Both the position numbers and the translations under genes were made by a program. Shown in pieces: positions 1-4,400 of a DNA stretch of 9,515 nucleotides. Under the pieces are notes generated by a model. It did not search any database. It was not told where the DNA came from and worked only from the letters and a program-made list of their open reading frames with translations. Origin of the DNA: Anaerolineales bacterium (lineage in GTDB: Bacteria > Chloroflexota > Anaerolineae > Anaerolineales > Villigracilaceae); NCBI GenBank assembly GCA_025966435.1, contig JAICRQ010000098.1, positions 1 to 9,515 of the forward strand, written 5' to 3'. The stretch's first letter is position 1. The number at the start of each line of letters is the position of its first letter.

Positions 1-171
1 GATGTCACCGACCGCGCAGTCGCCGCGATAATGCAGCTGCATCAGGATCCCGAACTGCGGCATGGACAACCCTGTTGCCTTGGCAAAATGGACGCGTTCG
101 CGCATCGAATGATGCATGGCAAAATCCAGGAATTGACGGATCGTTTGGATAAATTGAGATGTGGAAACCAT
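1..171 (-). CDS. MarR-family transcriptional regulator, N-terminal part (runs off the window)
   Basis: Only the first 57 residues are in the window; the gene continues beyond the left edge. The visible part has an N-terminal dimerisation-type helix followed by KATGLSMPQFGILMQLHYRG, the start of a MarR-type winged helix (H1-H2 region), and then DCAVGDI leading into the recognition helix. The ATG at 171 is supported by AAGAAGG (179-185) seven bases upstream and by a promoter about 30 bases further up. MarR proteins are dimeric repressors that usually bind palindromes overlapping their own promoter and release DNA on ligand binding or thiol oxidation. The only cysteine visible (residue 53) is not at the N-terminal position of the OhrR peroxide-sensing cysteine, so an OhrR assignment is not supported. 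The ligand is unknown. A perfect 7-bp-arm inverted repeat sits on its -10 region, which suggests autorepression. Confidence 0.82.
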   Translation of the reverse strand, partial: MVSTSQFIQTIRQFLDFAMHHSMRERVHFAKATGLSMPQFGILMQLHYRGDCAVGDI

Positions 172-188
172 AGTTAAGCCTTCTTGTT

Positions 189-206
189 AGTTAAGCGGAC
201 TTAACT
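189..206. promoter_or_regulatory. Probable MarR operator (perfect inverted repeat)
   Basis: AGTTAAG-CGGA-CTTAACT is a perfect inverted repeat with 7-bp arms and a 4-bp spacer. It overlaps the -10 hexamer and probable transcription start of the MarR gene. A further copy of the AGTTAAG half-site lies at 172-178, between the ribosome binding site and the ATG, 17 bp from the first arm in the same orientation. Position and symmetry fit an autoregulatory MarR operator; binding by this particular protein is inferred. Confidence 0.6.
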
Positions 207-232
207 TTATATCCAAATATTATTTTCGTCAA
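204..232 (-). promoter_or_regulatory. Promoter of the MarR gene
   Basis: Read on the minus strand: TTGACG (232-227), a 17-bp AT-rich spacer, then TAAAGT (209-204). An overlapping TATAAA is an alternative -10 with a 15-bp spacer. The predicted start is near 197, giving a leader of about 25 bases. The -10 is embedded in ATAAAGTTAAG, a block that recurs at the DUF3500 promoter. Confidence 0.6.
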
Positions 233-255
233 GAGGCAAGTTGTAAAAGGTTTAT

Positions 256-279
256 AAAAAATGCAAATGATTATTTTGC
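256..279 (-). terminator. Weak Rho-independent terminator after the M1 peptidase gene
   Basis: On the minus strand GCAAA and TTTGC can pair around a 7-base loop and are followed by A and six Ts (261-256). The stem is only 5 bp and overlaps the peptidase stop codon, so efficiency is uncertain. It lies between the peptidase gene and the MarR promoter, where a terminator would be expected. Confidence 0.38.
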
Positions 280-1782
280 TTCCAAACCCATCCCAGGGAT
301 GGGCGCAAGCTCTTCGCTGTATAACCAGCTATCGAAAAATGCGCTTAGTTCCTTTCCACTTACTTCTTCCGCCACAGCGATAAAATCCGCCGTCCTGGCA
401 TTCCCATCGGCAAAACGTTCATGGTAGGTCTTCAAGATGTCAAAGAAGTTTTCGTCACCCACTTCGAGTCGCAGCGCATGCAAACACAGCGCGCCCCAGG
501 AATACACTCCCTGGTTGAATAATCGATCCCCAGGCGGCTCCCCCGGCGGTGACATGGATTCACGTTCTTCGCGGACGAACGCGTACAGTCTCCTGACCCA
601 TTCATCTAGCTCTTCGCGGCCCCTCGTATGCTCCGTCCACAAGCCCTGCGCGTACGTGGCGAAACTTTCATTCAGCCAGATATCGCGCCAATCTGCCAGA
701 CTGACGCTATCCCCAAACCATTGATGTGCCAACTCGTGCGCGACAACCTGTTCGCTGCCTTCCGGCTGGTTCGCATCGATCATGGCTTTGCTGAATATGG
801 ACAGAGTCTGAGTTTCCAGGGCTGCGCCAAATTCCAGATCGATCACAAGAGCACCATACAATTCAAACGGATAATCTCCAAAGAGATCACTGAAATAGTC
901 GATCATTTCCCCCTGGCGCGCAAAGGGCTTGCGCATTTCTTCCGGCAAACCAGATGGATAATAATTACGAATCGGAACCCCGCCTTCAGACTGAGACGTT
1001 TCCAGGTCGAACTCGTCGATGTTAACCGTCGCCAGATAACTCGCCATGGGGTCACGTGCTTCAAACAGGAATGTCGTCGTATCTCCGTTGTCGATTGTTT
1101 CCTTAAGCACGCCGTTCGCCGCGGCTTCGAATGGCTCCGGGACCGTCACTCGGAACGTATAGGTGGCTTTATCCAGGGGATGATCGTTGACCGGATAAAA
1201 ACTCGCCGCGCCATCGGGCTCGCTCAGCACAAAACTCCCGCCGTCAAAGGTGATCCACCCCGTTTGAATTTGGATCGCCATCGAATCCATTTCGCCGGGG
1301 GACCCTTGATATTGAACTTCAACGGTAAAAGGTTCATTTTCAGCCAGCACCCCGGGAGGGGTAACAGTCAGTTCCTGCCAGCTGCGTTGGAACTCGGCAG
1401 GCTTGTCATTTACCAGTATGGTTGTTATTTCAAAGCCGATGAAATCCAGATTGAAACTGCTTAAGTTTTGCGTCGCTCGCGCCTCGATGATCGTTGTCCC
1501 TTCGAGATCGCTTGTGGCGACGTCGTTGACCGTTAAGTCCAACGTGTAGTGCTGGACGTCGTAGCCTGCATTCCCCAAATGAGGATAGAGCGAATCGCCC
1601 AGCCCGGGAGCACCCGGCTCTGCCTTCATCTCAAGGGTTGGCGGAAGCTCTGTCACAACCGTTGTGGGTGTCGTCGGCGCCGCGGCTGTGAACGTGGGTG
1701 TTGCACTTGCGCGGCATCCAGTCAACAAGATCAAAATAATGGCGATAAAAATGTAGAAGCGAGAAATTTTCAAAGGTGGCAT
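271..1782 (-). CDS. M1-family (gluzincin) zinc metallopeptidase, exported lipoprotein
   Basis: A 503-residue protein with a hydrophobic signal segment (about residues 8-20) and lipobox LLTGC (Cys23), so probably a lipoprotein anchored outside the cytoplasmic membrane. A Thr/Pro/Ala-rich stalk follows (24-60), then the beta-sheet N-terminal domain of M1 peptidases (about 65-260) and the thermolysin-like catalytic domain. Catalytic features: the exopeptidase-like GAALETQT at 319-326, HELAHQWFG with His349, Glu350 and His353, the third zinc ligand in NESFATY (Glu372, the usual HEXXH-x18-E spacing), and a probable transition-state Tyr427 in GVYSWGA. It ends shortly after the catalytic domain, without the long helical C-terminal domain of PepN or ERAP enzymes. 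Family knowledge suggests removal of N-terminal residues from peptides; substrates are unknown. It starts 39 bases after the MsrQ-like gene and is probably co-transcribed. A GGGAG about 10 bases upstream supports the ATG. Confidence 0.9.
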   Translation of the reverse strand: MPPLKISRFYIFIAIILILLTGCRASATPTFTAAAPTTPTTVVTELPPTLEMKAEPGAPGLGDSLYPHLGNAGYDVQHYTLDLTVNDVATSDLEGTTIIEARATQNLSSFNLDFIGFEITTILVNDKPAEFQRSWQELTVTPPGVLAENEPFTVEVQYQGSPGEMDSMAIQIQTGWITFDGGSFVLSEPDGAASFYPVNDHPLDKATYTFRVTVPEPFEAAANGVLKETIDNGDTTTFLFEARDPMASYLATVNIDEFDLETSQSEGGVPIRNYYPSGLPEEMRKPFARQGEMIDYFSDLFGDYPFELYGALVIDLEFGAALETQTLSIFSKAMIDANQPEGSEQVVAHELAHQWFGDSVSLADWRDIWLNESFATYAQGLWTEHTRGREELDEWVRRLYAFVREERESMSPPGEPPGDRLFNQGVYSWGALCLHALRLEVGDENFFDILKTYHERFADGNARTADFIAVAEEVSGKELSAFFDSWLYSEELAPIPGMGLEAK

Positions 1783-1821
1783 GTTTTGTCTCCCGAAGCA
1801 GAGAGGATTCCTATTTGTGAT

Positions 1822-2448
1822 CTAACCTGTGTCTTTGTTTTCGCGCACAGCTAACTGCGGACCCTGACGTGCACGAGCAATCGCTCGCCGGATGGCGGGA
1901 TACCGGGGGATGAAAAAAACGATCACGAGTACAGTATAGACAAGGACCCAGTCCCGGATGTCACGTTCCAGCCAGAGGTAATGTAATATGCTAAGCGGCA
2001 CAGCGAAATACACAAGACGATGCAGCACTTTCCAACGCTTGCCCAGCCGCTTTTGCCAGCCGTTTGTGGAGGTCAATGCCAGGGGAATCAGCAGTACAAA
2101 CGCCAGCAGTCCAACGCTCATAGCGCGGCGCTCGCCGATATCGCGCAGGATCAATGCCCAGTCCAGGTAGTTGCTCAGCCAGGCGTATGCCAGTAGATGC
2201 AGGGCAATATAGCAAAACCCATAGACACCCAGCGGGCGGCGGATGGGTTTGAGATTCGTTTTGCTGGTCAGGAGGCTGAGGGGTGTGATCGAAAAAGAAG
2301 CGATGAGGAACGCCAATCCCACCGCGCCAAAACGGATGACGAGGTGCCGGTCCAAGACGATAGGCAGTGTGCCGGTAAAGTATTCATACGCGGTAAGCAA
2401 CAAAGGCAAAGAGGCGAGTACATGGACCAGGAGGTTTCGCCACGGCAT
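1822..2448 (-). CDS. msrQ: MsrQ/YedZ-family haem-binding membrane protein (ferric-reductase-like transmembrane domain)
   Basis: A 208-residue integral membrane protein with about six hydrophobic segments (near 7-25, 38-58, 75-92, 108-126, 145-160 and 164-181). Family signatures are RRPLGVYGFCYIALHLLAY (70-88) and the region TSTNGWQKRLGKRW (126-139) followed by LHRLVY (142-147) and LHYLW (155-159). The three family histidines, haem ligands in MsrQ proteins, are present as His84, His143 and His156. In characterised MsrPQ systems this subunit passes electrons from the cytoplasmic side or quinone pool to the exported molybdoenzyme MsrP, which repairs methionine sulfoxide in envelope proteins. No msrP is in the window; the upstream neighbour is a Tat-exported DUF3500 lipoprotein. 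The ATG is the first in frame after a stop, but the ribosome binding site is poor: AGG lies about 14 bases upstream and AAAGGA about 24. The gene symbol rests on family resemblance; another ferric-reductase-like role is possible. Confidence 0.82.
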   Translation of the reverse strand: MPWRNLLVHVLASLPLLLTAYEYFTGTLPIVLDRHLVIRFGAVGLAFLIASFSITPLSLLTSKTNLKPIRRPLGVYGFCYIALHLLAYAWLSNYLDWALILRDIGERRAMSVGLLAFVLLIPLALTSTNGWQKRLGKRWKVLHRLVYFAVPLSILHYLWLERDIRDWVLVYTVLVIVFFIPRYPAIRRAIARARQGPQLAVRENKDTG

Positions 2449-2533
2449 AAAATTCAGAACCTAAAAGTTTCCTTTGAAAGCGAATCTACACTTCAAACAT
2501 AATTCCAAGCACTGGTCTCATTCCCGTTTGCAG

Positions 2534-2565
2534 AAAAAACCTTTAAGGACTCTTGTTCTTAAAAA
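2534..2565 (-). terminator. Weak terminator or attenuator between the DUF3500 and msrQ genes
   Basis: On the minus strand TTTAAG (2563-2558) pairs with CTTAAA around a 10-base loop. Two U-G pairs can extend the stem to 8 bp, and a run of six Ts follows (2539-2534). The stem is AT-rich and overlaps the DUF3500 stop codon. It may lower expression of the downstream genes rather than separate them. No convincing promoter was found between it and msrQ (2449-2533). Confidence 0.33.
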
Positions 2566-3641
2566 CTCTGTCCAAAGTCTTCAGCAAAGTCCCGCCAGAC
2601 GCTGTGGATGTGCGTAGCACGGTTTCGTGAGTTATCATGTTCCATCAAGAAGCTGGGACCCTGCAAGCGGTAGTAATGCGGGCGCTGCGCCTCGAGCGAG
2701 CCTGCCCAGGCGAAGGTGATATTCTCGAAGCCGGCAGCCTGCAGCCGCTCCAGGTGGGACGCCGAAAGCAGGTCGGGAAGTGTATCGAGATATTTATGGA
2801 TGATTTCCATGATCAGAGTTTGTTGATGCTGATTTAAATTGGTCACGGGAATTCCAATATTTTCTAGGGGAGCTATATAGGGATCATTCTGAGTGAAATG
2901 TCTTCCGGGCGCATTCTGATCAAAAATCGCAAACGCACGCTGGTTGTCATCCAGTGACGTGATCAGATCACGCGCCGCCCATTCTTCGCGCTCCATCGCT
3001 TTGAGCCCGGCGTTGTTGACGGTGGGCCACGCGCCGAGGAAGAACGGCGTGACCGAAAGTTTTCCATTGATCACGTTGAAGCGTCGCGAAAGGTGGTGTC
3101 CTTCCCAGCGCCACCCCCAGGGTTCGACGCCCGGCGTACCGAAGACGGTCACGTAATACAGCTCGGGGTCATTGCCCAGATCATTTTGCAGGGAGATGAT
3201 GTCGAGCGATTTTTGCAAGCCGTAAGCAGACTGGCTGGCTTGTAACAAAGCAAAGGCTGCGTTTCGCTGCTCCGTTCCCATCTCGCGCAGCGGCAATCCG
3301 TTACGGGGAAAGTTGCCCGGCGTTGTCCAGTGCCAGCGCGTCAACTCAGGATCATCGAAGGCATACGATGTCTTCGTCCGCTGTGCCTCATCCAGCGAGT
3401 CGAGGTAGCGCGTTGTTTTGTCGGCAATGTCGTTGATCAGCGTACTGACCGTGGGTCCTGCCGTCGGCGTAGTGCCTGGAGCAGGTGTGGCAGTCGGCGC
3501 GGCTGTGATCGTGGGGAATGGGGAAAGGGTGGGAAGAATCGTTTCGGTGGCGCGGGCAGCGGGGGAACATGCGGCGAGCCCGCCGAGTACTCCAATCGCG
3601 CCCACCTTCAATGCGTCTCTACGAGTGAGTTTCTTCGTCAT
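2559..3641 (-). CDS. DUF3500-domain protein, Tat-exported lipoprotein of unknown function
   Basis: A 360-residue protein. The N-terminus KLTRRDALK is a twin-arginine motif (Arg7-Arg8), followed by a hydrophobic stretch and lipobox LAAC (Cys25), so it should be exported by Tat and lipidated. A Thr/Pro-rich linker (about 32-66) leads to the DUF3500 domain (about 68-360). Recognisable conserved blocks are WGWRWEGHHLSRRF (175-188, His182-His183), TPFFLGAWP (198-206), HYYRLQGPSFLMEHDN (322-337) and HIHSVWRDFAEDFG (344-357). The paired and HxH histidines with nearby acidic residues suggest metal binding or catalysis, but no activity is known to me. Cys25 is the only cysteine. The ATG at 3641 was chosen over an in-frame ATG at 3875 because GGAGGT lies six bases upstream, the Tat motif begins immediately, and a promoter lies between the two ATGs. 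The gene probably heads an operon with the MsrQ-like and M1 peptidase genes. Confidence 0.85.
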   Translation of the reverse strand: MTKKLTRRDALKVGAIGVLGGLAACSPAARATETILPTLSPFPTITAAPTATPAPGTTPTAGPTVSTLINDIADKTTRYLDSLDEAQRTKTSYAFDDPELTRWHWTTPGNFPRNGLPLREMGTEQRNAAFALLQASQSAYGLQKSLDIISLQNDLGNDPELYYVTVFGTPGVEPWGWRWEGHHLSRRFNVINGKLSVTPFFLGAWPTVNNAGLKAMEREEWAARDLITSLDDNQRAFAIFDQNAPGRHFTQNDPYIAPLENIGIPVTNLNQHQQTLIMEIIHKYLDTLPDLLSASHLERLQAAGFENITFAWAGSLEAQRPHYYRLQGPSFLMEHDNSRNRATHIHSVWRDFAEDFGQSF

Positions 3642-3647
3642 AGCGAT

Positions 3648-3653
3648 ACCTCC
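3648..3653 (-). promoter_or_regulatory. Strong ribosome binding site of the DUF3500 gene
   Basis: GGAGGT on the minus strand, six bases before the ATG at 3641. It fixes the start of the Tat lipoprotein and excludes the 78-residue upstream extension. Confidence 0.8.
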
Positions 3654-3680
3654 AAAGGCAAACAGGGACCAGTAAGGTCT

Positions 3681-3712
3681 CTTAACTTTATGCGCGCGGC
3701 GGGTTAAGTCAA
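3681..3712 (-). promoter_or_regulatory. Promoter with MarR-like half-sites upstream of the DUF3500 gene
   Basis: Minus strand: TTGACT (3712-3707), a 16-bp GC-rich spacer, TAAAGT (3690-3685); predicted leader about 37 bases. Half-sites CTTAAC (3681-3686, plus strand) and GTTAAG (3703-3708) form an inverted pair with 16 bp between them. One lies on the -35 side and the other on the -10. The block ATAAAGTTAAG is identical to that at the MarR promoter. Shared regulation is inferred. Confidence 0.52.
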
Positions 3713-3758
3713 GAAAAGAGGATGAGAGGCGAATTAGAAAACTATGCCTGCTTAAGTA

Positions 3759-3791
3759 ATAAGACCCATCCCAAAACAGGATGAGTCTTAT
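3759..3791 (-). terminator. Hairpin terminator after the OsmC gene
   Basis: ATAAGAC at 3759-3765 pairs with GTCTTAT at 3785-3791, and CATCC with GGATG inside, around a 7-base loop. The position between the two arms is a C/A mismatch in plus-strand RNA but a U-G pair in minus-strand RNA. The 13-bp stem is therefore continuous only in the transcript that reads out of OsmC. The following tail is only moderately U-rich (TACTTAAG). Confidence 0.5.
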
Positions 3792-3814
3792 CCATAGTTC
3801 ATATGAGCGTATCG

Positions 3815-4231
3815 TCAAACCAACCGCGCCGATACCTGAAGCTCCGGGCCCGCTAACGCCAGGGAGATCGGGCAATTCTTCTTCGAATAATCAACTTTTT
3901 CTTGAAACGTCTTCTCGTCCACATTGGGGACTTCCGCTTCTGTGTCCAGTTCAATCAATGTAATTCGTGGCCCTTCGCCAAGATGGACTTTTGCACTCGT
4001 CCGAATCTGCTTTGGAGGATAGCCGGCCTCCGTGAGCTGAGCAGCCAGATACATAGAGAAGCAGCCAGCCTGGGCTGCACCCACTAACTCTTCCGGGTTG
4101 GTCCCCGGTCCTTCTTCGAAACGAGATGCGAACGTAAACGCGCCTTCAAAGGCTCCACTACCAAGTTTCATGACGCCATCGCCCTCCTTGAGGGTTCCAT
4201 TCCACACTGCAGATGCATTGCGAATTGCCAC
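3815..4231 (-). CDS. osmC: OsmC-family peroxiredoxin (thiol-dependent hydroperoxide reductase)
   Basis: A 138-residue cytoplasmic protein, close to the usual length of OsmC (about 140). OsmC/Ohr enzymes reduce organic hydroperoxides with a two-cysteine centre. Here the peroxidatic cysteine is Cys57 in GAAQAGCFSMYLA, the resolving cysteine is Cys120 in KKNCPISLAL, and the activating Arg38 and acidic Glu47/Glu48 are in SRFEEGPGTNPEEL. The motif spacing and the start AIRNASAVWNG match the OsmC rather than the Ohr branch. The start is GTG at 4231: a perfect AAAGGAGGT lies five bases upstream and the family N-terminus begins exactly there. An in-frame ATG at 4345 would add 38 unrelated residues. 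It follows the signalling gene by 169 bases and has its own possible promoter and terminator, so it is probably monocistronic. Confidence 0.92.
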   Translation of the reverse strand: MAIRNASAVWNGTLKEGDGVMKLGSGAFEGAFTFASRFEEGPGTNPEELVGAAQAGCFSMYLAAQLTEAGYPPKQIRTSAKVHLGEGPRITLIELDTEAEVPNVDEKTFQEKVDYSKKNCPISLALAGPELQVSARLV

Positions 4232-4235
4232 GTTT

Positions 4236-4244
4236 ACCTCCTTT
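4236..4244 (-). promoter_or_regulatory. Perfect Shine-Dalgarno that sets a GTG start for osmC
   Basis: AAAGGAGGT on the minus strand, five bases before GTG at 4231. It decides the OsmC start in favour of GTG over the upstream ATG at 4345. Confidence 0.85.
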
Positions 4245-4285
4245 GATAACCATGAAATGATTGTTTTTTGTTGGGATTTAAAAAT

Positions 4286-4291
4286 ATTATA
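4286..4291 (-). promoter_or_regulatory. Possible -10 box for osmC
   Basis: A perfect TATAAT on the minus strand, 54 bases before the OsmC start. No -35 resembling TTGACA is found 15-19 bp upstream: the 17-bp position is GGCGCG. The promoter, if real, may depend on an activator or another sigma factor. Confidence 0.4.
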
Positions 4292-4400
4292 ACCGGTCCA
4301 TAGAAAGACGCGCCGATAACCTGTAGGCAATGAAGTGACAGACAATTTTAGAACACTTGATTTTCAAATACCGGGATGATAGTGTGCTTATCGTTGAGCT

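Noticed and set aside
1..171. Assignment of the MarR fragment as OhrR, partner of OsmC/Ohr
   Set aside because: The N-terminal reactive cysteine typical of OhrR is absent, the fragment lacks its context sequence, and the gene is 3.6 kb from osmC. No CTTAAC inverted pair was found at the osmC promoter.
628..1464. Open plus-strand frame of 278 residues opposite the M1 peptidase gene
   Set aside because: No recognisable domain, no ribosome binding site, and a clear catalytic protein is encoded on the other strand. It is a by-product of codon use in the real gene.
2559..3641. The Tat protein next to msrQ as MsrP
   Set aside because: It has no molybdopterin-binding sequence and no cysteine beyond the lipobox, and it matches DUF3500 blocks instead.
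3642..3875. Upstream ATG adding 78 residues to the DUF3500 protein
   Set aside because: The extension crosses the osmC terminator and the promoter, and would bury the Tat signal. The internal ATG has GGAGGT at ideal spacing.
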